DNA of 19,862 bases from Deferribacterales bacterium (GTDB lineage Bacteria; Chrysiogenota; Deferribacteres; Deferribacterales; JAISNW01): NCBI GenBank assembly GCA_025997275.1, contig BNUJ01000016.1, positions 1 through 19,862 of the forward strand. The letters run 5' to 3'. This document shows positions 1 through 8,135 of the stretch, piece after piece (within the stretch, counting starts at the first letter, position 1; the number at the start of each line of letters is the position of its first letter). The notes beneath the pieces are model-generated. The model worked only from the letters and a program-made list of their open reading frames with translations. It had not been told where the DNA came from and did no database searches. Both the position numbers and the translations under genes were made by a program.

Positions 1-845
1 TGGCTGTAGGTGGTTATAAGAAACTGGGTAATGGCAATGTAGTGGCAGATGTATCTGCTAGTGGTGTTAGGTATAAGGATGACAAGCAGAGTGTATCTGT
101 TGGCAGTTTTTCTGTGGATGATGTTGTATTTAGTCAAGTTGCATTTGTGCGAGGGGATTATAAGCGGGTTATTGCGGGTGTAGATGAGGTATCAGTTAAA
201 GATGTAGCGGTAGTTCCTACGGGTGTGAATCATACAGAGTTTAGGGTGAAGAGGGGCAGTTTTGTTGGACCTATGGACTTTGTAGAGCCGAAGAGGACTA
301 AGACCAAGATAAAGGGAGCAGATTTGAGTGTAAGGGTAGTTGCTGGGGGTAATGCGACTGACTATAGCATATCAAAGATAAAGAGCGTGAATAGATATAC
401 AGATACAACTGCATATACTGAGCTAGTCATAGGGGGCGATTTATTCAAGGCAGAGTTAGAGGTAGTTATTGAGGGGGCGGATGCGACTGCGTTGTTGTCG
501 GATAGTCCGTCAAGTGATTTAATGAGTAAGGTATCATTGAAGAAGTTGGTATTTGAGTATAGGGACGGGACATTTATGAGGGATATTTTTAAGACGAATC
601 CGAATGTGAAAACGAGTTTAGTAGAGTTATTTTCGGAGGAGAAGACGTTATATGCGTTTGCGGATAATTTGGGGTTAGCGAAACAGCTGATAGAGTTTTT
701 GAACGAGCCGAAGAGGTTGCGTATATGGACGGAGAGTGAGAGGGCGGTGCCGTTAGCGGGGTTATTTCGTAAGGATGGTTTTAATAGTATGAATATAAAG
801 CTGGTTGTTAATGGCAATAAACCATTTGATGTAAAGAATCCGTGA
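1..845 (+). CDS. unrecognised protein, 5' end outside the window
   Basis: The reading frame is open from base 3 and no convincing start is visible. A GTG at 42 is in frame, but the frame continues upstream of it, so I treat the gene as truncated by the window edge. The visible part (about 281 residues) is rich in Val, Ser, Gly, Lys and Asp with alternating hydrophobic residues, which suggests beta-structure. The last 100 or so residues look more helical and end in Asn-Lys-Pro-Phe-Asp-Val-Lys-Asn-Pro. No family motif is recognised. It sits 12 bases before a gene for a probable outer-membrane barrel and upstream of a TpsB-type transporter, so an envelope or exported role is likely; a TpsA-type cargo is possible but unproven. 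The coding strand is markedly C-poor, and the remaining C bases are mostly in CpG. Confidence 0.75.
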   Translation, partial: AVGGYKKLGNGNVVADVSASGVRYKDDKQSVSVGSFSVDDVVFSQVAFVRGDYKRVIAGVDEVSVKDVAVVPTGVNHTEFRVKRGSFVGPMDFVEPKRTKTKIKGADLSVRVVAGGNATDYSISKIKSVNRYTDTTAYTELVIGGDLFKAELEVVIEGADATALLSDSPSSDLMSKVSLKKLVFEYRDGTFMRDIFKTNPNVKTSLVELFSEEKTLYAFADNLGLAKQLIEFLNEPKRLRIWTESERAVPLAGLFRKDGFNSMNIKLVVNGNKPFDVKNP

Positions 846-857
846 GGCAGTGATGTT

Positions 858-1496
858 ATGAGGGTTTTAGCAGTTGTGATGTTCTTTGTGTTTTCGTTGT
901 TGTTTGTGTTCCCCGTCTATGCTGATTTTTATGAAAACTCTAGTTTGCCACATAATAGGCATTGGAGTTTGACTGCTGATGTTGAGCGGATGAGTGGGAT
1001 TACTATGAACGGGGCAGATTTAAGCGATAGGGATTTTTTCGGGTTTAGCTATAAGCGATATTTTAATAGGCATGTAGGTGCAGGTGGCAGTGTTAGCAGT
1101 GCCAAGTATGATGGTGGCAGGACGTGGAATAACGGCTGGAATATATACAGGGCAGATGTGAGCGAAGTGTTTTTGTCAGCTATGGTGCTGGGCAGGCTAC
1201 CGGTGTTTAGCTTTCTTGATATTTATGCGGGGGCGGGGCTAGGGGTGGTGTTGTTTTCTGTGGAGCAGAATTTTGAGGGGGTTGTGCTTGCCGAGTATAA
1301 GAAACAGGAAGAGACGGTGTATGCGCTTGCTCCAGTGTGTGAGTTGGGTGCACGTTTTTATGTGAAGAATTTCACAGCGGGTATTTTAGCTAGGTATGTA
1401 TATGGGCATGTTAGGACAAAGACGGCTGATTTTGCAGGGGAGCGGATAAGCATTGGCGGTGTGTCGTTGGGTGGCGATTTTGGGATTTCGTTTTAG
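858..1496 (+). CDS. probable outer-membrane beta-barrel protein with signal peptide
   Basis: This encodes 212 residues. The N-terminus is a clear Sec signal peptide: Met-Arg, a hydrophobic stretch to about residue 20, and a likely cleavage after the Ala of VYA (residue 22). The mature part is made of alternating aromatic/hydrophobic segments separated by Gly/Asn/Asp-rich turns, as in small eight-stranded barrels of the OmpA/OmpX/OmpW kind. It ends in Phe, which fits the C-terminal signature recognised by the Bam machinery. Near its end is a Gly-rich strand pair (GGVSLGGDFGISF). The family is not identified. It is separated by 12 bases from the preceding gene and 13 from the TpsB-like gene, so the three are probably cotranscribed. 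The ATG at 858 was chosen because it begins the signal peptide; an ATG at 853 is out of frame. Confidence 0.8.
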   Translation: MRVLAVVMFFVFSLLFVFPVYADFYENSSLPHNRHWSLTADVERMSGITMNGADLSDRDFFGFSYKRYFNRHVGAGGSVSSAKYDGGRTWNNGWNIYRADVSEVFLSAMVLGRLPVFSFLDIYAGAGLGVVLFSVEQNFEGVVLAEYKKQEETVYALAPVCELGARFYVKNFTAGILARYVYGHVRTKTADFAGERISIGGVSLGGDFGISF

Positions 1497-1509
1497 TGGT
1501 GTCTGTATA

Positions 1510-3252
1510 ATGCGCGCTTCATTATTAGTAATAATCGTAGCAATTTTTATGTTTAGTTTGTTAGCGGTTGTGCCTGTGTATTCGCAGATGCCAGACCCAG
1601 CGGAGCAAGAACGTATCCGCAAGGAGCAGGAGCAGATACAGCGCGACCAGCAGAGGCAGATATATGAGAGTCTTAGGAATAGAGAGTTAAAGGATGCGTT
1701 AAAGAAACCTGCTAGCTCACCTATAAAGCCTGATGAGGGGATAATCCCAGAGGACAGCGGGGAATGTGTGCAGGTTAATGAAGTGCGCTATGTTGGCAAT
1801 ATTATAGACAATAAGTTTGATAAACAGATAAAGGTAATAACGGGTAAGTATATAAATAGGTGTCTTACTATAGGCGATATAAATGCATTGTTAAAAGAGA
1901 TAACGGATGTGTATATGAGTGCGGGCTATGTAACGTCACGGGCGTTTATGACAACCCCGCAACCCAGCCTTAAAGAGGGGATACTTACAGTCAACATCGT
2001 AGAGGGGAGTGTTTCGGAGATAGAGGGGTTAACTGCTGGCAAAGCATTCACAGCGTTTCCGTTTATGAAGGGCAAACCGTTAAATCTTAGGGATATAGAG
2101 CAGGGGTTAGACCAGCTCAATAGGTTAATGTCAAATGGGGCAAAGCTTGATATAAAACCTGCAGAGGGGGAAGATAATGCAAGCGTGGTGATGATTAGTA
2201 ACGATAAGATAGGGGCGTCAAGGATAGAGCATTTTTTTGATAATGCGGGGTCAGAATATACGGGCTTGTGGCGCACAGGCTTAAAATACACACAGGATAA
2301 TATATTAGGCATAAACGACCAGTGGAACTTTAGCTATATAAAACCTATGAATGAGAGTTATTTGTATAAGGACGCTAATGCTATTGCAACTGGTTTATCA
2401 GTTCCGCTGGGATATTGGCTATTTAGTAATAACTTTGCATATTCTGATAGTTTGAATTCGTTTCCGCTATCAATCAGTCAAACGCTCGCGAAATCAGAGG
2501 GCAGGAACTTTAATGATAGTTTTGCGGCTAGCAGAAGTGTGCTAAGGGGACAGAAACACAAGGTGTCATTAGGGCTTACATTAACGTATAAAAAGAGTGA
2601 GAGCTATTTAGAGATACTTGACACTCGTACAAAGAACAATGCGACTAGCAGGACAATCACGACTATAGAGGCAAATGCACCGATAGTGTTCTATATGGAC
2701 GGCGGGACGTTATACGTAAAACCAAGTTATGTTAGGGGAGTGCGGTGGTTAGGCGCACTTGATGATAGAGACTCCCCATATAGCCAGCGAGCACAGTATG
2801 ATGCGTATAAGCTGTATGGATATTTTGCGCATAGGCTACCAATAGGAATTGTTATTTTAAGTGTTGATGGACAGCTCAGTAATGATGAGCTGTATAGTTC
2901 TGAATCTGTCTTTATAGGGGGCGAATACTCTGTCAGAGGGTTTAAGAAAGACGGAGCACAAGGCGACTCTGGCGGATATACGCAAATAAACTATGAGCTG
3001 AAACTAGAAGATGTGTCTAGTAAGGGTTTCTTGAAACCGTTCACTATATCTATATTCTTTGATTATGGGCATGTTGTTTCTAATGACAAACACACATTCG
3101 CAAGCAATCTATCAGGTGCGGGTGGGAAACTAGGATTCAAATACGGGTATCTTGAGTCGTCAATAACCTATGCATCAGCAATACGCAAGACAAAAGAGAT
3201 TAGAGATAAAGACGCTATATATGCGTATACGTCATTTGTATATGCGTTCTGA
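1510..3252 (+). CDS. ShlB/FhaC/HecB-family two-partner secretion transporter (TpsB)
   Basis: This 580-residue protein belongs to the Omp85 superfamily, whose TpsB members move a TpsA exoprotein across the outer membrane. A signal peptide ends near residue 25 (VYS/Q). Then comes a charged Glu/Gln/Arg-rich helix (about 27-67) like the FhaC plug helix and linker. Two POTRA domains follow (about 79-160 and 160-235). The first has the paired Cys of this family and the PQPSLKEGILTVNIVEG strand typical of POTRA_2. The C-terminal half is a beta-barrel carrying the loop-6 motif SVRGF (Val475-Phe478, Arg476) and ending in YAF. Length fits the family (about 550-590). The same frame is open back to 1453, but the signal peptide begins at ATG 1510, just after the previous stop. 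No complete TpsA is visible in the window; one may lie upstream. Confidence 0.92.
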   Translation: MRASLLVIIVAIFMFSLLAVVPVYSQMPDPAEQERIRKEQEQIQRDQQRQIYESLRNRELKDALKKPASSPIKPDEGIIPEDSGECVQVNEVRYVGNIIDNKFDKQIKVITGKYINRCLTIGDINALLKEITDVYMSAGYVTSRAFMTTPQPSLKEGILTVNIVEGSVSEIEGLTAGKAFTAFPFMKGKPLNLRDIEQGLDQLNRLMSNGAKLDIKPAEGEDNASVVMISNDKIGASRIEHFFDNAGSEYTGLWRTGLKYTQDNILGINDQWNFSYIKPMNESYLYKDANAIATGLSVPLGYWLFSNNFAYSDSLNSFPLSISQTLAKSEGRNFNDSFAASRSVLRGQKHKVSLGLTLTYKKSESYLEILDTRTKNNATSRTITTIEANAPIVFYMDGGTLYVKPSYVRGVRWLGALDDRDSPYSQRAQYDAYKLYGYFAHRLPIGIVILSVDGQLSNDELYSSESVFIGGEYSVRGFKKDGAQGDSGGYTQINYELKLEDVSSKGFLKPFTISIFFDYGHVVSNDKHTFASNLSGAGGKLGFKYGYLESSITYASAIRKTKEIRDKDAIYAYTSFVYAF

Positions 3253-3285
3253 TACTATTTCATCCGTATTGAACCAAAAAACCAT

Positions 3286-3314
3286 TTGACTTGGTATTTA
3301 TAATGTGTTATAAA
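3286..3314 (+). promoter_or_regulatory. sigma70-type promoter for the DUF2461 gene
   Basis: TTGACT (3286-3291) is followed after exactly 17 bases by TATAAA (3309-3314). This is close to consensus in both boxes and in spacing, and lies in the gap between two genes. Predicted transcription start is near 3321, giving a leader of roughly 60-70 bases with hairpins before the DUF2461 start. A TATAAT at 3299-3304 has no suitable -35 and is not preferred. Confidence 0.6.
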
Positions 3315-3328
3315 ATACCTCGTAAAGA

Positions 3329-3378
3329 GAGCCTAGAAATTTTCTCTAAACTAGGCTTGAACCTATTTTAATATAGGT
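3329..3378 (+). promoter_or_regulatory. structured 5' leader with two hairpins
   Basis: Stem 1 is AGCCTAG (3330-3336) with CTAGGCT (3351-3357). Stem 2 is ACCTAT (3361-3366) with ATAGGT (3373-3378), ending at the first ATG (3379). The ATAGGT is repeated at 3385-3390, just ahead of the ATG at 3394, so ACCTAT could pair with either copy. AGAGA (3326-3330) and TCTCT (3343-3347) could form a competing stem overlapping stem 1. There is no U-tract after stem 1, so it does not look like an intrinsic terminator. A translational control role is inferred only. Confidence 0.4.
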
Positions 3379-4122
3379 ATGATAATAGGTAGTATGCTTA
3401 AAAAATCTAATAACAATGAATTCGTTGGTTTTCCGCAGGAGACGTTGCAATATTTGGCAGATTTGGCGGACAACAACACGCGTGAGTGGTGGCACGAAAA
3501 CAAGGGCAGGTATGAGAAATATTTCTTACAACCCGCCTTTGCCTTTACTAATGCTATGGGTGCTGTTCTCGTCAGGCATATAAAAGGGCTTAGCTATGAG
3601 GCACGGGTTGATAGGTCTATATTTAGGCTCAATAGAGACACTCGCTTTTCTAAAGGCGGTGCGCCCTATAAAACACATATTGGCATTGTATTCTGGAAGG
3701 GTCCTTATGCCGATAGACATCTAAACCCCGGCTTTTATTTCCAGATAGAACCACAAGGCTTGTTCCTAGCAGCGGGTGCGTGGATGCCCACTCCAGAGAT
3801 GTTAAGCGAATACAGATTGGCTCTTGCGGACAAGAGACGCGGGGCAGAGTTTGAAAAGCTTATGCGTGCGCTAGGCAAAGAGGGGCTGAAACTAAATGAG
3901 GACAACAAGCTGAAGAAAGCTCCAAAAGGCTTTGACCCAGAGCATAAACTTGCCGATTACGCTAAGCATAAAAACTTTTATGTTGGTATGAACGACTATT
4001 TTCTGTCCGATATAGTCCACACTAGGGAGTTGTTAGACTACTGCGAGGCTTTTTACAGCAAGTGCACAGGTTTTGTGTCGTGGCTAGCAGAGCTGGCATG
4101 CGTTGCAGCGACTAATCACTAG
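3379..4122 (+). CDS. DUF2461 family protein (TIGR02453-like)
   Basis: This 247-residue protein matches the DUF2461 family throughout. Recognisable parts are the opening FPQETLQYLADLADNNTREW segment, the central RLNRDTRFSKGGAPYKTHIG motif, and the GFYFQIEP and AAGAWMP segments. The biochemical function of the family is not established, so none is assigned. Length is normal for the family (about 220-240). Two starts are possible. ATG 3379 has AGG only one base upstream. ATG 3394 has AGG four bases upstream and still leaves the conserved region intact, so the real protein may be five residues shorter. The gene has its own promoter and appears monocistronic; the next gene is 91 bases away and has its own strong ribosome site. 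Confidence 0.88.
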   Translation: MIIGSMLKKSNNNEFVGFPQETLQYLADLADNNTREWWHENKGRYEKYFLQPAFAFTNAMGAVLVRHIKGLSYEARVDRSIFRLNRDTRFSKGGAPYKTHIGIVFWKGPYADRHLNPGFYFQIEPQGLFLAAGAWMPTPEMLSEYRLALADKRRGAEFEKLMRALGKEGLKLNEDNKLKKAPKGFDPEHKLADYAKHKNFYVGMNDYFLSDIVHTRELLDYCEAFYSKCTGFVSWLAELACVAATNH

Positions 4123-4150
4123 CGTTGGAAACTTGAATTTGTCTTTTTTA

Positions 4151-4179
4151 TATACACCCCCAGCAATTTGTGCTAGCAT
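4151..4179 (+). promoter_or_regulatory. possible promoter ahead of the 93-residue gene and valS
   Basis: TATACA (4151-4156), 17 bases, then TGC-TAGCAT (extended -10; hexamer 4174-4179). The match is moderate, but this is the only long gap (91 bases) before the seven-kilobase forward gene series, so a promoter is expected here. Confidence 0.3.
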
Positions 4180-4213
4180 AGTCAGCTGATAGCTAAATTA
4201 AGGAGTTAAGTCT

Positions 4214-4495
4214 ATGGCTAACGGGTCAGGTAGCAACAACAATAATACGGAAAATCAATCAGAAAAGAAACTGTTCGTTACGGATAAGAAACGGGCACAA
4301 TTAGAACAACTGCGGGATAATCTTGAAGATATAGAGCTTTATCTTAAAGAGATAGACAGCACTATTTCTACGCTGGAAGGCGACTGTGATGAAGCTACAA
4401 AAGAGCAATGTCTCACATACATTAGCAGCATAAGACAACGCATTGCAACCATCGGCATTGAAAATACCACCAAACATCGGAGGGGGTATCTATGA
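4214..4495 (+). CDS. small helical protein of unknown function, coupled to valS
   Basis: This encodes 93 residues. Translation is well supported: AAGGAG (4200-4205) lies eight bases before ATG 4214, and the stop overlaps the valS start as ATGA. The N-terminus (about residues 1-20) is Asn/Ser/Gly-rich and probably disordered. The rest is charged and helical with heptad-like Leu/Ile spacing (roughly residues 25-80), suggesting a short coiled coil or helical hairpin. There are two Cys residues. There is no signal peptide or membrane segment, so it is probably cytoplasmic. I do not recognise a family. The tight coupling to valS suggests cotranslation, but no link to tRNA charging can be drawn from the sequence. 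Confidence 0.75.
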   Translation: MANGSGSNNNNTENQSEKKLFVTDKKRAQLEQLRDNLEDIELYLKEIDSTISTLEGDCDEATKEQCLTYISSIRQRIATIGIENTTKHRRGYL

Positions 4496-7104
4496 GCACA
4501 AGGGAGCTTGCTACTAGGGTCAACCCAAAGGAATACGAAGATAACATCTATAAAACGTGGCTTGATAAAAAACTGTTTCATGCGGATGAGAACACTGCAA
4601 AGCCTGTATATTCACTAGTTATCCCTCCACCGAATGTAACAGGCTCGCTACACATAGGGCATGCTCTCAACCACACTATGCAGGATATACTGGTGCGCTA
4701 CCACAAGCTGAAAGGTTTTGAGACGTTGTGGATACCGGGCACCGACCACGCTGGCATTGCTACGCAAAATGTTGTTGAGCGCAAACTTGCAGCTGATGGT
4801 ATATCGCGCAAGGACATCGGACGGGAAGAGTTTGTCAAACGCGTTTGGGCGTGGAAAGAGGAATCTGGCAACAATATATATAAGCAGATGGAGAAGATGG
4901 GGGTTGCCTGCGACTGGGATAGAGAGTGTTTTACTATGACATCCGAACTATCAAGGGCTGTCCGCAAGGTATTTGTATCGCTATATAAAGAGGGGCTTAT
5001 ATACCGTGCCAACTATATGGTGAACTGGTGTCCGCGCTGTCAGACTGCTTTGAGCGATTTAGAGGTAGAGTTTGCAGACGAGCAGGGATATCTATACTAC
5101 CTGCAATATCCGCTGACAGACGGCACGGGAGCGATAGAGTTTGCTACGACCCGCCCTGAAACTTGTCCTGCTGATACTGCAGTAGCGGTGAACCCTAATG
5201 ATGACAGGTTTAAGCACCTGATAGGCAAAAAGCTCAATCTGCCACTTACTACTCGGCAGATACCGATAATCGGCGATGAATATGTTGATATGGAGTTCGG
5301 CACGGGTTGCTTAAAGGTGACCCCTGCGCACGCTCTGGGCGATTTTGAGATAGGTAAGCGTCATCATTTAGAGGAGATTAGCTGTTTAGATGAGCAGGGG
5401 ATAATGCTCATCAGCGAATTCGCTGGGCTTGATAGGGCAGAAGCTCGCGTGAAAGTCGCAGAAAGGTTTAAGGAACTTGGTTTAGCTGGCAAAACTGAAC
5501 CTATAACCCACAGCGTAGGGCACTGCCAACGTTGTGGCACTGTTGTAGAGCCACGCATATCGTTGCAATGGTTTGTAAAGGTTGCTCCGCTTGCTGGAGA
5601 GGCGATGAATGCTGTGAAAAGAGGCGAAACGAAGGTAACGCCTAAGGTATGGGAGACTAACTACTTTGAATGGCTGAATAATATCCGCGATTGGTGTATT
5701 TCGCGCCAACTGTGGTGGGGGCATAGGATACCTGCATGGCATTGCAAAAAGTGCGGACATATCAGCGTGTCGGAGACGGACGTGACTGAGTGTGAAAAGT
5801 GTCATTCCAATGAGCTAATACAGGAAACTGATGTGCTTGATACATGGTTTTCATCAGCGTTGTGGCCATTTTCTACAATGGGTTTTCCTGAAAAGACTAA
5901 GTTACTTGAAAAATTCTACCCGACTTCAGTGCTAGTTACCGCCTTTGATATACTATTTTTCTGGGTGGTGCGTATGATGATGATGGGAACGCATTTTATG
6001 GGTAAAGTGCCTTTCAGAGACGTGTATATTCACGCACTAGTGCGCGATATGCATGGGCAGAAGATGAGCAAGATGAAAGGTAATGTGATAGACCCGCTCG
6101 TTATGGTTGAAAAATACGGCGCAGACGCTTTCCGCTTTTCGTTAGCAGCCTTTGCAGCACAGGGACGCGATATTCGTATGAGCGAGGAACGCATAGAGGG
6201 TTATAGAAACTTTGTTAATAAGATATGGAATGCTAGCAGATTTCTGTTTATGAATATGGGTGATTCCGTGCCCGCTATAGATGTAAAAGCGTTGCGTGAT
6301 GAAGATAAATGGATACTCACCAAGCTGTCTGCTATGGCGGACAATGTTGGGAAATCCATTACTACATACAACTTCAACGAGGGTGCGGCTTACCTCTATG
6401 ATTTTTTCTGGATGAACTTTTGCGATTGGTATGTGGAGCTTATAAAAGAACGGCTATTTAATAATGACGCCAAAGATGCAGCACTTGCTACGGCGGGCTA
6501 TGTGCTGGAAAAGGCACTGATAGCCATGCACCCCTATATGCCATTTATCACAGAACATATATGGCAGACGCTAATGGGTGGAACCGATGATAGCATTATG
6601 AACACTAGTTTCCCCGTTGCGGAGCATTGTTTTGAGGTTGAGACAGGCAATATTGATGCTATAATAGAGCTTATAGGGCTTATCCGCAATATTCGTGGGG
6701 AGTATAATGTAAATCCCGGTCTGAACGTGCAAGTATTTATCAATACTGATAACAGCGGATGCAAGTCGTTATTTACAGAGAAACTTGCGTTGATAAAAAA
6801 GTTAGCTCGTGTCAGTGAATTGCAATTTGTGAGCACTGCGCCCGATAAATCGGCTAGCCAAGTGAGCAGACTATATACGCTCTATATTCCGCTCTCTACG
6901 TTGGTTGATAGAGATGCTGAGCTGGCACGGCTTGCTAAAGAGTTGAAAGCGTTGGAGAAAGACTATGCGCTATACAGCGGCAAGCTAAAGAACGAACGCT
7001 ATCTTGCTAAGGCACAAGCCGATGTAATAGAGCGGGATAGAAACAAGGCTGCTGATTTAGAGGCACAAATAGCCAAAACTAAACAAGCGATGGAGGATAT
7101 ATAA
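4492..7104 (+). CDS. valS: valine--tRNA ligase
   Basis: This class I aminoacyl-tRNA synthetase charges tRNA-Val with valine in the cytoplasm. Its 870 residues are slightly short of the common 880-950. Visible signatures are PPPNVTGSLHIGHAL with HIGH at 54-57, GTDHAGIATQ just after it, and the editing (CP1) domain with TTRPETCPADTAVAV. Cys-rich knuckles (WCPRCQ, HCQRCG, WHCKKCG and ECEKC) follow, then DVLDTWFSSALWP. The C-terminus is a charged coiled coil (about 800-868), the tRNA-binding arm of ValRS. The KMSKS loop reads KMSKM (524-528), a substitution of the last Ser. Start ATG 4492 has GGAGG at 4479-4483 and overlaps the preceding stop; the stop shares one base with the next ATG (TAATG). 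Confidence 0.98.
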   Translation: MSTRELATRVNPKEYEDNIYKTWLDKKLFHADENTAKPVYSLVIPPPNVTGSLHIGHALNHTMQDILVRYHKLKGFETLWIPGTDHAGIATQNVVERKLAADGISRKDIGREEFVKRVWAWKEESGNNIYKQMEKMGVACDWDRECFTMTSELSRAVRKVFVSLYKEGLIYRANYMVNWCPRCQTALSDLEVEFADEQGYLYYLQYPLTDGTGAIEFATTRPETCPADTAVAVNPNDDRFKHLIGKKLNLPLTTRQIPIIGDEYVDMEFGTGCLKVTPAHALGDFEIGKRHHLEEISCLDEQGIMLISEFAGLDRAEARVKVAERFKELGLAGKTEPITHSVGHCQRCGTVVEPRISLQWFVKVAPLAGEAMNAVKRGETKVTPKVWETNYFEWLNNIRDWCISRQLWWGHRIPAWHCKKCGHISVSETDVTECEKCHSNELIQETDVLDTWFSSALWPFSTMGFPEKTKLLEKFYPTSVLVTAFDILFFWVVRMMMMGTHFMGKVPFRDVYIHALVRDMHGQKMSKMKGNVIDPLVMVEKYGADAFRFSLAAFAAQGRDIRMSEERIEGYRNFVNKIWNASRFLFMNMGDSVPAIDVKALRDEDKWILTKLSAMADNVGKSITTYNFNEGAAYLYDFFWMNFCDWYVELIKERLFNNDAKDAALATAGYVLEKALIAMHPYMPFITEHIWQTLMGGTDDSIMNTSFPVAEHCFEVETGNIDAIIELIGLIRNIRGEYNVNPGLNVQVFINTDNSGCKSLFTEKLALIKKLARVSELQFVSTAPDKSASQVSRLYTLYIPLSTLVDRDAELARLAKELKALEKDYALYSGKLKNERYLAKAQADVIERDRNKAADLEAQIAKTKQAMEDI

Positions 7105-8135
7105 TGGACAATACTTTAATAAATTTTGCGAGCGATAACTCGTCCGCCGTTCATCCAGTAGTTTTAGAGCGACTATCAACTGTTAATAGTGGCGCAGTGT
7201 CGTCCTACGGTAACGATATTTACACCGAAGAGGCGATTAAACGCTGCAAGTTAGAGTTTGGCACTGGGGCGTTAGCACTATCTGTATTTAACGGCACTGG
7301 GGCGAACACTATTGCACTAGATATAATGGCTGATAAGTATAGTATGGTATTAGTGCCTGCGGGGTCGCACCTGATAAGCGATGAATGTGGCGCGCCAGCG
7401 CGGGCGACCGGTTGTGATATAGCTATTGTAACAGAAGAGCCTAGAAAGCTTACACCAAACGACCTGCTCCCATTTATGCAGCTGAAAGGTAATATACATA
7501 AGTCTCAGCCAAAAATAGTTGCCATAGCACAGCTGACGGAGCGTGGCGAGGCGTATAGTTTAGATGAATTAAAAGCTTTGCGAGACTTTTGTGATGAGCA
7601 CCACTTATTTTTGTATATTGACGGGGCGCGCCTTGCTAATGCTACGGTGGCACTAGGCTCAACACTCAGCGATGCGGCTTTTGGTGCGGATATATTCTCG
7701 CTGGGTGGCACTAAAAATGGTTTTATGGCAGTGGAAACACTCATTATAAGGAACTTGCGCCTTGCGGGTGTTGCCCCATATATCCGCAAACAACTGGCGC
7801 AGTTAGCCTCTAAGATGCGCTATCTGTCAGCGCAAGTGTTGGCGATGTTTGAGGGGGAACTTTGGCGTGCTAACGCCGCACACGCCAACAAGATGATGCA
7901 GTTGTTGTATGAAGGTATAAAGGATGTGAGCGGTATAGCAGTAGAACGTGTGCCTAGCGGAAACATGATGTTTGTGAATATGCCTGAAAAGCTAGCTGAA
8001 CACCTATTAAAGACTTTCTATTTTTACGTGGAAAAAATATCAGCTGACAGCGATTGTGCCCGTTTTGTTACCTCTTGGGACACTAAAGTCGCCGATGTGG
8101 AACACTTAATAGCGGAGCTTAAAGCAAGTGCCTGA
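7104..8135 (+). CDS. ltaE: threonine aldolase family PLP enzyme (low-specificity L-threonine aldolase)
   Basis: This 343-residue fold-type I PLP enzyme of the beta-eliminating lyase/threonine aldolase family is predicted to split L-threonine or L-allo-threonine into glycine and acetaldehyde. Signatures are the opening NFASDNSSAVHP, SSYGNDIYTEEA, VFNGTGAN (cofactor phosphate region), YIDGARLANA (Asp stacking on the PLP ring) and SLGGTKNG with the probable Schiff-base Lys204. It belongs to the branch with GGTKNG rather than the GltA-like SKGLGAP form. ATG 7104 overlaps the valS stop by one base, and the 3' end overlaps ispG by eight, so it is cotranslated within the valS series. The substrate is assigned from the family, and stereospecificity cannot be read from the sequence. 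Confidence 0.9.
   Translation: MDNTLINFASDNSSAVHPVVLERLSTVNSGAVSSYGNDIYTEEAIKRCKLEFGTGALALSVFNGTGANTIALDIMADKYSMVLVPAGSHLISDECGAPARATGCDIAIVTEEPRKLTPNDLLPFMQLKGNIHKSQPKIVAIAQLTERGEAYSLDELKALRDFCDEHHLFLYIDGARLANATVALGSTLSDAAFGADIFSLGGTKNGFMAVETLIIRNLRLAGVAPYIRKQLAQLASKMRYLSAQVLAMFEGELWRANAAHANKMMQLLYEGIKDVSGIAVERVPSGNMMFVNMPEKLAEHLLKTFYFYVEKISADSDCARFVTSWDTKVADVEHLIAELKASA

Noticed and set aside
362..817. 151-residue open frame on the minus strand inside the first gene
   Set aside because: It is antisense to a well-supported frame, arises from the C-poor composition, and shows no family features or ribosome site.
1453..1509. Longer start for the TpsB gene
   Set aside because: It would overlap the previous gene by 44 bases and put 19 residues in front of a complete signal peptide; ATG 1510 is clearly better.
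3329..3358. Intrinsic terminator after the TpsB gene
   Set aside because: The 7-base-pair stem has a 14-base loop and no following T-tract, and lies downstream of a promoter, so a leader hairpin is more likely.
4123..4213. T-box or other riboswitch ahead of valS
   Set aside because: The gap is only 91 bases, contains no T-box motif or specifier stem, and a separate gene lies between it and valS.
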